Positions 48,818 to 57,181 of a stretch of DNA of 64,000 bases are shown piece by piece (positions within the stretch are counted from its first letter, which is position 1; every line of letters starts with the position of its first letter). Origin of the DNA: Methanothrix harundinacea 6Ac (GTDB taxonomy: Archaea > Halobacteriota > Methanosarcinia > Methanotrichales > Methanotrichaceae); the NCBI RefSeq assembly GCF_000235565.1, contig NC_017527.1, forward strand, positions 2,108,001 through 2,172,000, read 5' to 3'. The position numbers and the translations under genes are program-made. Under the pieces are notes generated by a model. It did not search any database. It was given only the letters and a program-made list of their open reading frames with translations, and was not told where the DNA came from.

Positions 48818-48958
48818 CTAATAAGCCCTCCTCATTTTCGTATCCTAATATCTTCTCTATTTTCTCTCTTTCGCTCATCAAATATCGTCTCGACTTCTTC
48901 CCGTCCCTTCCCACACTTGAACTTAAGTCTTTTCGCCGTCGCGAACTGATCCTGGAAG

Positions 48959-49018
48959 GGGTGTTCTTATGTAACCCGAGGAAAAGATTTAACCGGCCAG
49001 GTTACATAAGAAGCACCC
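48959..49018. promoter_or_regulatory. Long dyad around the promoter of the DUF6788-znu operon
   Basis: Left arm GGGTGTTCTTATGTAACC (48959-48976), right arm GGTTACATAAGAAGCACCC (49000-49018): the arms match except for one extra base. The 23-base middle contains AAAAGATTTAAC, a TATA-like box. The right arm covers the expected transcription start and ends directly before the TTG at 49019. This is the layout of a repressor operator, and the downstream zinc importer suggests a metal-responsive regulator. Confidence 0.55.
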
Positions 49019-49318
49019 TTGATCCCCAAATTCATCCTGGAGGAGCTCGCCGAGGAGGACCTCCCCCACCTCCTGGAGGTGAGGGACTACCTCGACCGGC
49101 TGATAAGAGATCGCGAAGAGTACCCCGTTGAGGATGGCTCCGAAGCCGAGGCCGGCAGGAGGAGGCCCGCCTCCGTCACCTACCGGCAGGAGTGGGTATA
49201 CTGCGGCAAGGAGTGCAAGACCTGCCCCCACGGACCCTACTGGTACTGCTACTGGAAGGAGGACGGAAAAACCCGGACGAAGTACATCGGCAAGGTCCTG
49301 AAGGAGGTGGAGCTGTGA
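49019..49318 (+). CDS. DUF6788-like putative zinc-binding protein
   Basis: 99 residues. N-terminal helices (FILEELAEEDLPHLLEVRDY) and a C-terminal CxxxCxxC-HGPYWY module (YCGKECKTCPHGPYWYCYW) ending in TRTKYIGKVL, typical of the small DUF6788 family. The cysteines and histidine could bind zinc. TTG is the only reasonable start and sits next to the dyad, so the mRNA is probably leaderless. Its stop overlaps the znuA GTG (GTGA), which ties it to zinc uptake. Confidence 0.72.
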   Translation: MIPKFILEELAEEDLPHLLEVRDYLDRLIRDREEYPVEDGSEAEAGRRRPASVTYRQEWVYCGKECKTCPHGPYWYCYWKEDGKTRTKYIGKVLKEVEL

Positions 49319-50208
49319 CCGCACCTCGCCATCCCCTTCTGGCCCTGGCCCTATCCCTCGCCCTGGCCCTCCTCTGCGGCTGCCTATCCGCCGACGAGCC
49401 GGCCGCCGCCCCGGTGGGGGGAAAGGTGAAGGTCGTCGCCTCCACCGTTCCCCTGGGCACCTTCTCCTCCATGGTGGGTGGGGACCTGGTGGAGGTCGCG
49501 GTCCTCGTCCCGCCGGGGGCGAGCCCCCACACCTTCGAGCCGACCCCCTCGAAGCTCGCGGAGGTGGCGGAGGCGGAGCTCTACATCAAGAACGGGGCCG
49601 GCCTTGAGATCTGGATGGAGAGGATGATCCAGGCGAATAGGAGGATGCTCGTCGTCGACACCTCCACCGGGGTGGAGCTGATAGAGACGGCCGGCTCCTC
49701 CTGCCACGAGAAGATCCTGACGGCGGACCCCCACATCTGGCTCTCGCCGAAAAACGCCATGATCATCGTCGAGGAGATCTGCGACGGCCTGGTGGAGGTG
49801 GACCCCGAGAACGCCGAGGCTTATCGGAGGAACAGGGACGATTACCTCCTGAGGCTCGAGGAGCTCGACCGCGAGCTAGAGTCCGCCTTCTCCGGGGCCT
49901 CCCGGAGGGAGTTCATCGTCCTCCACCCCGCCTGGAGCTACTTCGCCCGGGATTACGCCCTCGTCCAGGTGGCGATCCTGGAGGGGGATAAGGAGCCTGG
50001 GCCGCGGTACCTCGCCGAGATCGTCGAGGTCGCCCGGGAGGAGAACCTCACCACCATCTTCGTCGACCCGAACTTCAGCCCCAAGTCAGCGGAGATCATC
50101 GCCGGGGAGATCGGCGGACGGGTCGTACCCCTCGACCCCCTCGCCGAGGATTACATCGAGAACATGAGGGCCGTAAGCCGAGAGATAGGAAGGAGCCTGG
50201 AAGGCTGA
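49315..50208 (+). CDS. znuA: Zinc ABC transporter, solute-binding lipoprotein
   Basis: 297 residues from GTG at 49315, with GGAGGTG six bases upstream. Lipobox LLCGC, then the cluster A-1 fold: metal ligands in PHTFEPTPSK, ADPHIWLSPKN and VLHPAWSYFARDY, and the acidic ligand in IFVDPNFSPKSAE. It captures Zn(II) (perhaps Mn(II)) outside the membrane for ZnuBC. It lacks the long histidine-rich loop of many bacterial ZnuA proteins; only SSCHEK is present in that area. Confidence 0.9.
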   Translation: MTAPRHPLLALALSLALALLCGCLSADEPAAAPVGGKVKVVASTVPLGTFSSMVGGDLVEVAVLVPPGASPHTFEPTPSKLAEVAEAELYIKNGAGLEIWMERMIQANRRMLVVDTSTGVELIETAGSSCHEKILTADPHIWLSPKNAMIIVEEICDGLVEVDPENAEAYRRNRDDYLLRLEELDRELESAFSGASRREFIVLHPAWSYFARDYALVQVAILEGDKEPGPRYLAEIVEVAREENLTTIFVDPNFSPKSAEIIAGEIGGRVVPLDPLAEDYIENMRAVSREIGRSLEG

Positions 50209-50228
50209 TAGCTGGAGAGGAAAGAGGA

Positions 50229-50984
50229 ATGGCCGGCGCAGATCCCGTATCGATCCAGAACCTCTGGGTCCGACTGGACGGGCGGACCGTCCTGGAGGAG
50301 GTGAACCTGGAGGTGAAGGAGGGGGACTTCCTCGGGCTGATCGGCCCGAATGGCGGGGGGAAGACGACCCTCCTCAGGGCCATCCTGGGGCTGGTGAAGC
50401 CCTCCCGGGGAAGGGTTGCGGTCTTCGGGATGAGCCCCGAGGCGGCCCGATGCCGGGTCGGCTACCTCCCCCAGAAGAGCCTCTTCGACCAGAGGTTTCC
50501 GATCCGGGCCCTGGAGGTGGTACTGATGGGCCGCCGGGGAAGGATGGGCCTCTTCGACCACTACTCCTCTGAGGATCGCGAGGCGGCCCTCTCCGCCCTC
50601 AAGGCGGTGGGGATGCTGGATCTGAAGGACCGGGAGATTGGGGCCCTCTCCGGGGGTCAGCAGCAGAGGGTCTTTGTGGCGAGGGCCCTCGTCTCGGAGC
50701 CCGACCTCCTCCTCCTGGACGAGCCCGCCACCGGGATCGACAGCGCCCGGCGGCGAGAGTTCTACGAGCTCCTCGGCGACCTGAACGAGAATATGACGAT
50801 AATAATGGTCTCCCACGACATCAGCGCCGTATCCACGTACGTCAAGAAGATCGCCTGCGTCAGCCGGAGGCTATTCTACCACAGCTCAAAGGAGCTCTTC
50901 GCCGAGGAGATCGAGGAAGCGTACCAGTGCCCCGTGGAGATGATCGCCCACGGCATCCCCCACCGGGTCCTGAGGGAGCACTGA
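50229..50984 (+). CDS. znuC: Zinc ABC transporter, ATPase
   Basis: 251 residues. Walker A GPNGGGKTTLLRAI, Q-loop GYLPQKSLFDQ, signature LSGGQQQRVFVARAL, Walker B LLLLDEPATGID and switch histidine MVSHDIS. Good ribosome-binding site (GGAAAGAGGA) and 20-base gap after znuA. Confidence 0.94.
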   Translation: MAGADPVSIQNLWVRLDGRTVLEEVNLEVKEGDFLGLIGPNGGGKTTLLRAILGLVKPSRGRVAVFGMSPEAARCRVGYLPQKSLFDQRFPIRALEVVLMGRRGRMGLFDHYSSEDREAALSALKAVGMLDLKDREIGALSGGQQQRVFVARALVSEPDLLLLDEPATGIDSARRREFYELLGDLNENMTIIMVSHDISAVSTYVKKIACVSRRLFYHSSKELFAEEIEEAYQCPVEMIAHGIPHRVLREH

Positions 50985-50989
50985 CCGAT

Positions 50990-51784
50990 ATGATCGAGGC
51001 CTTCGCCTACGAGTTCATGCAGAGGGCCCTCGCCGCAGGCCTCATCGCCGCCGTCCTCTGCGGCGTCATCGGGGTCTACGTCATCCTCAACAGGATCGTC
51101 TTCATCGGGGGGGGTATCGCCCACACCGCCTTCGGCGGGATCGGCCTCGGCTACCTCCTGGGGACCGACCCCCTCCTCTTCGCCGTCCTCTTCTCCCTGG
51201 CGGCCGCCCTGGGGATCGGGGCGATCAGCGACCGGCCGAGGGTCTCGGAGGATACGGCGATCGGCGTCTTCTGGGCGGCGGGGATGGCCCTGGGGATCGT
51301 CTTTATCAGCCTGAGCCATGGATACGCCCCCGACCTCTTCGACTACCTCTTCGGGAACATCCTCGCCGTATCCTGGGGCGACGTTCTCCTCATATCGGTC
51401 CTCACCCTCCTGATCCTCGGCCTGGTGGCCCTCCTCTACAAGGACCTCCTGATCCTCTCCTTCGACCCCGGCTACGGCGAGGCGGTGGGCCTCCCGACGA
51501 GGGGGCTGCGCCTCCTCCTCCTCTGCATGGTGGCCCTCTCCGTCGTCGTCCTGATCAAGATCGTGGGGATAATCCTGGTGATAGCCCTCCTCACCATCCC
51601 CGGAGCCATAGGAAGGCAGCACTCCTCCAGCCTCAAAGGGATCATGGCCCTCGCCATCCTCCTCGGCGGCGCCTTCGTCCTGGTGGGGCTCGTCGTCTCC
51701 TACCAGCTGAACATCCCCTCGGGGGCGACGATCATCCTCGCCGCCGCGGGGTCCTTCCTCGCCAGCACTCTCCTCGCCCGATGA
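50990..51784 (+). CDS. znuB: Zinc ABC transporter, permease
   Basis: 264 residues with about eight membrane helices, cluster A-1 permease family. GGGIAHTAFGGIGLGYLLG near the N-terminus is the family signature, and KIVGIILVIALLTIPGA the later one. The ATG at 50990 follows the znuC stop by five bases. Confidence 0.93.
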   Translation: MIEAFAYEFMQRALAAGLIAAVLCGVIGVYVILNRIVFIGGGIAHTAFGGIGLGYLLGTDPLLFAVLFSLAAALGIGAISDRPRVSEDTAIGVFWAAGMALGIVFISLSHGYAPDLFDYLFGNILAVSWGDVLLISVLTLLILGLVALLYKDLLILSFDPGYGEAVGLPTRGLRLLLLCMVALSVVVLIKIVGIILVIALLTIPGAIGRQHSSSLKGIMALAILLGGAFVLVGLVVSYQLNIPSGATIILAAAGSFLASTLLAR

Positions 51785-51857
51785 GGGGACGAATTCCGGC
51801 CTCGGAGGGGACTTGCACAACAAACTTATACGCCGGGGCGCTATAGGCAGGATCGGG

Positions 51858-52868
51858 ATGCAGAACCATCAGATCCAATCCATACTCCTCATCCTCCTGC
51901 TGGCCCCCGGGGCGGCGAGCCTGGCTGAGGGTGGTGGGGTCCAGTTCGCCGGCGACCACTACAAGGTCCAGGGGGGTCCGAAGATCGACGTCTCCGTCAT
52001 AAACCCCGTCTTCTCCCCCGGTACCGGTGGGACCCTCCGGCTGATCCTCGCCAACGATGGGGTGGTGGAGGGGCTCGTCCCCGGAGCCGTCCCCCCGGGC
52101 TCCGAGGAGGATGCAGCCCAGGAGATGCTGGAGGAGTTTCGGTGCCTCGAGGCCGCGAACCTCCGGGCCGACCTCCTTGCCGCGGCGCCTGTCCGGGTCC
52201 TCTCGGGGCCGGTCCAGATCGACCGCCTCGGCCCTGGAGAGACCTCGCCCCTGGAGTTCGAGATAGAGATCGAGGAGGGGGCCGAGGGTCCGATCCTCCT
52301 CAGCCTCCAGGTCGAGTACGAGCACCAGACCGACGTCTCCGTCAGCGGCGGCGGGGCCTCGCCCCTCTATCTCCCCACCATCCTCCAGCTCGACCTGATC
52401 CTATCGGTGGAGGGCGAGCCTCCGGCCTTCAAGCTCATCTCGACGAGGTCGGGCCTCTCCCCCGGCGAGGAGGGAGAGATCAGCCTCGTCCTCGGGAACG
52501 CCGGAAAGGCCACGGCCAGAAACTGCACCGCCCGGCTGGTAGCAGCCCCGCCCTTCATCCCCGTCTCGAACATCTCTCGCCTCGGAGATATCCCGCCGGG
52601 GGGTACGGCCGTCGCCCGATTCGAGGTGGCGGTGGAGGGCTCCGCCCGGGCCGGAGAGTACAGGGTCGGCTGCGAGATGATCCACGATGGAGGGGGCTCA
52701 ACCCTGTCCATCCCCCTCTCCGTCGTAAGCCCCGAGGAGAGCCGCCTCCACAGTGGCAGATTAATCGGGGCCCTCCTCCTCGCCGCGGCCCTGGCGGCCC
52801 TCTGGCACCTCCGATCGAGGATGAAGGGGCTTTCGCGGAGCCGCCGGACCCTCCGGCCGCGACGATAG
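51858..52868 (+). CDS. Exported membrane-anchored protein with CARDB-like repeats
   Basis: About 336 residues. N-terminal signal (IQSILLILLLAPGAASLAEG), two immunoglobulin-like domains of the COG1361/CARDB type (IDVSVINPVFSPGTGGTLRL; GLSPGEEGEISLVLGNAGKA) and a C-terminal membrane helix with a basic tail. The ATG at 51858 follows GGATCGGG; TATA-like AACTTATACG lies about 30 bases before. It precedes an ABC-2 exporter, so it may belong to that surface system. Confidence 0.7.
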   Translation: MQNHQIQSILLILLLAPGAASLAEGGGVQFAGDHYKVQGGPKIDVSVINPVFSPGTGGTLRLILANDGVVEGLVPGAVPPGSEEDAAQEMLEEFRCLEAANLRADLLAAAPVRVLSGPVQIDRLGPGETSPLEFEIEIEEGAEGPILLSLQVEYEHQTDVSVSGGGASPLYLPTILQLDLILSVEGEPPAFKLISTRSGLSPGEEGEISLVLGNAGKATARNCTARLVAAPPFIPVSNISRLGDIPPGGTAVARFEVAVEGSARAGEYRVGCEMIHDGGGSTLSIPLSVVSPEESRLHSGRLIGALLLAAALAALWHLRSRMKGLSRSRRTLRPRR

Positions 52869-52946
52869 GCCTGGAGCGGCTTTCGGGGAGGTCAACCTTC
52901 CCCCCACCAACACTCATATCTTCAACCTCCGTCTACACCGTCACCT

Positions 52947-53870
52947 ATGGCAGCGCTCCGGGCCGAGAAGATCTCCAAGAGCTTTCGGGGGCTCTTCAAG
53001 AAGAAAGAGGTCCTCCACCAGGTATCCCTCGCCATCGAGGAGGGAGAGGTCTTCGGGATCCTCGGCCCCAACGGCGCAGGAAAGACGACCCTCATGTCGA
53101 TCTTCTCCACCCTCATCCGGCCCGATGAGGGGAGGCTGGAGGTTCTGGGTTTAAACGCCCTGCGGGATACCCACGCCATCAGGGAGAGGATAAACATCAG
53201 CAGCGGAAACCCCAACTTTCCCTGGAGCCTCACTGTGAGGGAGAACCTTAACCATTCGGCGATGCTCTACGGCCTCTACGGCCGGGACCTCGCCCGGTCG
53301 GTGGAAGGGGCGATCTCCACCTTCGATCTGGAGGCTCACGTCGACTCGAAGTTCGAGACCCTTTCGACGGGGCTGAAGCAGAGGGTCTCGCTCGCGAAGT
53401 CGATCCTCAACCGACCCGAGATCCTCTTCCTCGACGAGCCGACCTCGGGCCTCGACCCGGATATGGCGATGAAGACGAGGGCCCTCATCCACCGGATCTA
53501 CCGGGAGGAGGAGATGACCGTCGTCCTCACGACCCATTACATGCCCGAAGCGGAGGAGCTCTGCGATCGGATAGCCTTCCTCCGGGAGGGGAGGCTGATC
53601 GCTCTCGGGACCCCCGGGGAGCTGAAGAGGGCCCTCAAGATCGGGGACCGGATCTTCATCGAGTACGAGGGAGAGATCGATCCGATCAGCCTCAGAATAA
53701 TACCCGGGGTGATGGACGTCAGGCCCTCGGCCGGCAGGGTGGAGGTCGTATTCGACCGGAGCGATGGGGCCCTCGGGAGGATAATAAGGGCCTTCGATAG
53801 GGCGGAGATCCTGGAGATGGGCTTAGAAAAGCCGGACCTGGAGGACGTCTTCCTTGAGCTGGCGAGGTGA
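52947..53870 (+). CDS. ABC-2 type transporter, ATPase
   Basis: 307 residues. Walker A GPNGAGKTTLMSIF, signature LSTGLKQRVSLAKSIL, Walker B ILFLDEPTSGLDP, switch LTTHYMPEAEELCDR, and a C-terminal extension typical of ABC-2 exporters. It overlaps the permease gene by 17 bases. No ribosome-binding site is seen before the ATG, and a TATA-like CTCATATCTTC stands about 30 bases upstream, so a leaderless mRNA is likely. Substrate unknown. Confidence 0.92.
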   Translation: MAALRAEKISKSFRGLFKKKEVLHQVSLAIEEGEVFGILGPNGAGKTTLMSIFSTLIRPDEGRLEVLGLNALRDTHAIRERINISSGNPNFPWSLTVRENLNHSAMLYGLYGRDLARSVEGAISTFDLEAHVDSKFETLSTGLKQRVSLAKSILNRPEILFLDEPTSGLDPDMAMKTRALIHRIYREEEMTVVLTTHYMPEAEELCDRIAFLREGRLIALGTPGELKRALKIGDRIFIEYEGEIDPISLRIIPGVMDVRPSAGRVEVVFDRSDGALGRIIRAFDRAEILEMGLEKPDLEDVFLELAR

Positions 53871-54639
53871 GCTGAACAAGCTCCTATCGGCGACGTACAA
53901 GAACTGGATCATATCGAAGAGGAACGTCTTCACCGTCTTCGAGCTGATCTTCTGGCCCTTCATCAGCCTCCTCTCGATAGGCCTCCTCACCCGGTTCCTG
54001 GAGGTGGCCGACGACATGGTCGCCTTCGTCCTGGTGGGGGCGATCGCCCTCAGCATCCTCCAGATCAGCCAGATCGACGTCGCCTACATCCTCCTCTTCG
54101 ACCTATGGTCCAAGAGCATCAAGCAGACTTTCGTCGCCCCCGTCCGGGGCTACCACCTCGTCCTGGGGGCGATGCTCTTCGGCGTCGCCCGAGGATCGGC
54201 GGTCTTCATCATCCTGGCGGCGGCGAGCCGCTACCTATTCGGGTTCGACTTCCTGGCGGGGGGTGCCGCCACCGTCCTCATCTTCCTCGCCGGGATCTTC
54301 GTCACCGCGGCGTCCATCGGGATGGTGGTATGCATATCGATCCTCCTCTTTGGCCAGAGGGCGGACGTGGCGGCCTGGAGCCTCAGCGGGATCATGATGC
54401 TGGTGAGCGGGGTCTACTACCCCGTATCGATCCTGCCGTGGCCCCTCCAGATCCTCTCGAAGTCGATACCTCTGACCTACTTCCTCGAGTTCTACCGGTC
54501 AGCCTACGGCTACGGATCCCACCAGGTTCTCCTGGGGATGGCCCTCGCCCTCCTTTATTTCGCGGCAAGCCTTCTGATCCTCAACCTCGCCATCGAGAGG
54601 GCGAGGACGACCGGGATGATGCTGAGGCTCTCGGAGTGA
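53854..54639 (+). CDS. ABC-2 type transporter, permease
   Basis: 261 residues with six membrane helices; ends of the family motif show in MLVSGVYYPVSILPWPLQ before the last helix. The TTG at 53854 is preceded by GGAGG inside the ATPase gene. Works with the ATPase as an exporter; the substrate (lipid, polysaccharide or drug) cannot be told. Confidence 0.85.
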   Translation: MSWRGELNKLLSATYKNWIISKRNVFTVFELIFWPFISLLSIGLLTRFLEVADDMVAFVLVGAIALSILQISQIDVAYILLFDLWSKSIKQTFVAPVRGYHLVLGAMLFGVARGSAVFIILAAASRYLFGFDFLAGGAATVLIFLAGIFVTAASIGMVVCISILLFGQRADVAAWSLSGIMMLVSGVYYPVSILPWPLQILSKSIPLTYFLEFYRSAYGYGSHQVLLGMALALLYFAASLLILNLAIERARTTGMMLRLSE

Positions 54640-54693
54640 AGGCCGATCCCTGGAATAACGTTTTAAAGTCGACCTGTCTACATCACCGGGGCG

Positions 54694-55929
54694 TTGAAAG
54701 TGACGATCGAGGGGTTCATCGGCAAGATCAGAGTGGGAGACCTCCACCCCGTCCGGGTGATGGGGGTGATCAACCTCAGCCGGGAGTCGTTCTACGAGGA
54801 GTCTTACGCCGGCATCGACGCCGTCCTGGGGCGGGCCCTCGCCTTCGCCGAGGAGGGGGCGGAGGTCCTGGACCTGGGGGCGGTCTCGACGGCGCCGGGG
54901 TCGCCCTCGATCCCCGAGGAGGAGGAGCGAAGAAGGCTCTTTCCCGCCCTGGAGGCGGTCCTGGACGGCCTCGGCGAGGAGGTCGTCGTCTCCGTCGACA
55001 CCCAGAGAGCATCGGTCGCCGACGATGCTCTATCCGCCGGGGCGGGTTGCATAAACGACGTCTCGGGGCTCCACGACCCCGCCATGGCAAAGACCGTGGC
55101 CGACCACGACGGGTCCCTCATCATCATGGCGTCGAAGGAGAGGCCCGGCGACATCCTCGATATGAGGGATATCGTGGCCAACCTCGGCGAGAGGGTGAGG
55201 GCCGCCTGGGAGGCCGGCGTAGCAGCCGAGAAGGTGACCGTCGATCCGGGGATCGGCCGGTGGACGCCGCCGAAGGGACCAGGGCACGACCTCGCCATCC
55301 TGGACGGCCTCGAACGGCTGAGGGTCCTGAAGAGGCCGGTGATGGCGGCGGTCTCGAGGAAGTCCTTCATCGGGGCGGTCCTGGAACGGCCTAGCCCCTC
55401 AGACCGGCTGCCGGGGAGCCTCGCCGCCGCCGCCGTCGCCGTCTACAACGGCGCCCACCTCGTCCGGACCCACGATGTAGCGGCTTCCCTCGACGTCATC
55501 CGGATGGCGGAGGCGGTCCGGGGACGCCCAGCCATCGCCGGCGCCGGGGGGATCGAGGTGGAGGTCTTCGGCCATTGGGGCCATCCCGAGGACCTCCACC
55601 AGGCCTTTGCCGGGCTTGGGGTGGGGGAAGGAGGGGCGAAGGCCCTCGGAGGCAAGGGCTCCTTCCGGGCCCTGTCCCTGCGGGGCGTCACCTCTCCGGA
55701 GGCGGTGGTGATCAAGCAGGAGATGCTGGCCCGGGGCGGCGACGCCGCGATACCCACGGGCGCCCTCCGGTGCGACCCGGGGGAGATGGAGGTCCTGGTC
55801 CTGGGGACGGCAGCCCAGCTCCGGGGGCTGGTAAAAGACCTGATCGACCAGCCCTTCAGGCTCCCGACGATATCTGGCGCCATCGAGGAGGCGCTGGACC
55901 GGCTGGAGGATCCAAAACGATATTGGTGA
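54694..55929 (+). CDS. Dihydropteroate-synthase-like protein with C-terminal extension
   Basis: 411 residues from a TTG (GTG at 54700 is possible). DHPS barrel signatures: VMGVINLSRESFYEE in place of MGILNVTPDSF, EVLDLGAVSTAPGS, INDVSGLHDPAM and AAVSRKSFIGAVLE. A C-terminal domain of about 130 residues (from EVEVFGHWGHPEDL) is archaeal. Because methanogens make the pterin cofactor H4MPT with RFAP synthase, the true role is open. TATA-like CGTTTTAAAGTC lies 26-37 bases upstream. Its stop overlaps the cofE GTG. Confidence 0.82.
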   Translation: MKVTIEGFIGKIRVGDLHPVRVMGVINLSRESFYEESYAGIDAVLGRALAFAEEGAEVLDLGAVSTAPGSPSIPEEEERRRLFPALEAVLDGLGEEVVVSVDTQRASVADDALSAGAGCINDVSGLHDPAMAKTVADHDGSLIIMASKERPGDILDMRDIVANLGERVRAAWEAGVAAEKVTVDPGIGRWTPPKGPGHDLAILDGLERLRVLKRPVMAAVSRKSFIGAVLERPSPSDRLPGSLAAAAVAVYNGAHLVRTHDVAASLDVIRMAEAVRGRPAIAGAGGIEVEVFGHWGHPEDLHQAFAGLGVGEGGAKALGGKGSFRALSLRGVTSPEAVVIKQEMLARGGDAAIPTGALRCDPGEMEVLVLGTAAQLRGLVKDLIDQPFRLPTISGAIEEALDRLEDPKRYW

Positions 55930-56707
55930 GGCCTTTGGAGCTTCTCGGAATAAAGACGAATCTGGTGAGGGCGGGAGAGGACCTGGTGGAGGCGCTCCTC
56001 GGCGGGATGGAGAGGTCGGGCCTCGCCCTCGCCGACGGCGACGTCCTGGTGGTAGCTGAGAGCGCCGTCGCCACCGCCGAGGGCGGCGTCGTCGACCTAT
56101 CGGAGGTGACCCCCGGCCCCCGGGCCCGAGAGCTGGCGGAGAAGTACGAAAAAGACCCGCGGGAGATGGAGCTGATCCTCGCCTCCTCCGACCGGATCAT
56201 GGGCGGGATTCCGGGGGTCGTTCTGACGGTCAAGGACGGCTTTCTCTACCCCAACGCCGGGATCGACCACTCCAACGCCCCCCCGGCCACGTCGTCTTAT
56301 TCCCGAAGGACCCCCAGAGCTCTGCCGCCGCATTGAGGAGGAGGATGGAGGAGGCGACGGGGAAGAGGATCGGGGTCGTCATCGGCGACAGCAGGACCCA
56401 CCCCCTACGCCTCGGCTGCGTCGGGGTCGCCCTCGCCTGCGACGGCATCCTCCCCGTGGAGGACGCGAGGGGTCAGAAGGACCTCTACGGGAGGCCCCTG
56501 CTGGTGACGAGGAAGGCCGTCGCCGACAACCTCGTCTCCGCGGCGGAGTTGGTGATGGGGGAGGGGGACGAGGGGGTCCCCGCGGTGATCATAAGAGGGG
56601 CTCCCGTGAAGTTCACCGGCGACGGAGAGGAGACGACGATTCCAAGCATCCCTCCCGAGGAGTGCATGTACATCGGCTCCCTCCGGTGCGGCCCCCACCC
56701 CTACCAG
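55926..56707 (+). CDS. cofE: Coenzyme F420-0:L-glutamate ligase, frameshifted
   Basis: Adds the gamma-linked glutamates of coenzyme F420, using GTP; F420 is the hydride carrier of methanogens. The N-terminal part (GTG 55926; LLGIKTNLVRAGEDLVEALL to YPNAGIDHSNAP) and the C-terminal part (GHVVLFPKDPQSSAAALRRR; GVVIGDSRTHPLRLGCVGVA; LVMGEGDEGVPAVIIRG) are in different frames. The break is in a run of seven C at 56278-56284: one more C restores NAPPGHVVLFP. The end is uncertain because the frame continues without a stop into cytidine deaminase. Confidence 0.87.
56278..56284 (+). other. C7 homopolymer at the cofE frame break
   Basis: AACG then seven C then GGCCAC. Eight C would read AAC GCC CCC CCC GGC CAC and join the two halves of cofE. 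Confidence 0.7.
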
Positions 56708-56713
56708 GGGGGG

Positions 56714-57118
56714 TACGACCGGCTGATAGAATCGGCGAGGGAGGCGATGGAGAGGGCCTACGCCCCCTACTCGGGCTTCCGGGTCGGGGCTGCCCTCCTC
56801 GCGAAGGGGGGGAGAGTATACTCCGCCGCCAACGTCGAGAACGCCTCTTCCGGCGCCGCCATCTGCGCCGAGAGGGCGGCGATGGCGAAGGCCGCAAGCG
56901 AGGGGGAGAGGGAGTTTGAGGCCCTGGCGGTGGTGGCGGAGACGGTGGAGCCGGTCGCCCCCTGCGGGATCTGTAGGCAGAGCCTCATCGAGTTCGGCGA
57001 CGAGATCAAGGTGATCATGGCAAACACGAGAGGGGATGCGGAGATCGCGACGGTCGCAGAGCTGCTGCCGAGGGGGTTTACAGTGAAGGCCTTCGGGACG
57101 AAAGATCGAGGGGCATGA
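56714..57118 (+). CDS. cdd: Cytidine deaminase (in frame with cofE)
   Basis: About 134 residues. Family motifs: YAPYSGFRVGAALL, NVENASSGAAICAERAAMAK (zinc cysteine and catalytic glutamate in CAE) and PCGICRQSL (two zinc cysteines); the tetrameric type. It deaminates cytidine to uridine. No stop separates it from cofE and no normal start codon lies between SLRCGPHPYQGG and YDRLIESAREAM; a run of seven G sits at 56707-56713. So it is either a real CofE-Cdd fusion or another indel artefact. Confidence 0.85.
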   Translation, partial: YDRLIESAREAMERAYAPYSGFRVGAALLAKGGRVYSAANVENASSGAAICAERAAMAKAASEGEREFEALAVVAETVEPVAPCGICRQSLIEFGDEIKVIMANTRGDAEIATVAELLPRGFTVKAFGTKDRGA

Positions 57119-57181
57119 CGGGCCGATCTCCATTTATCCTAAAATTATTTAGTTCGAAATCCTTGACCAAAATGGAGTCAG

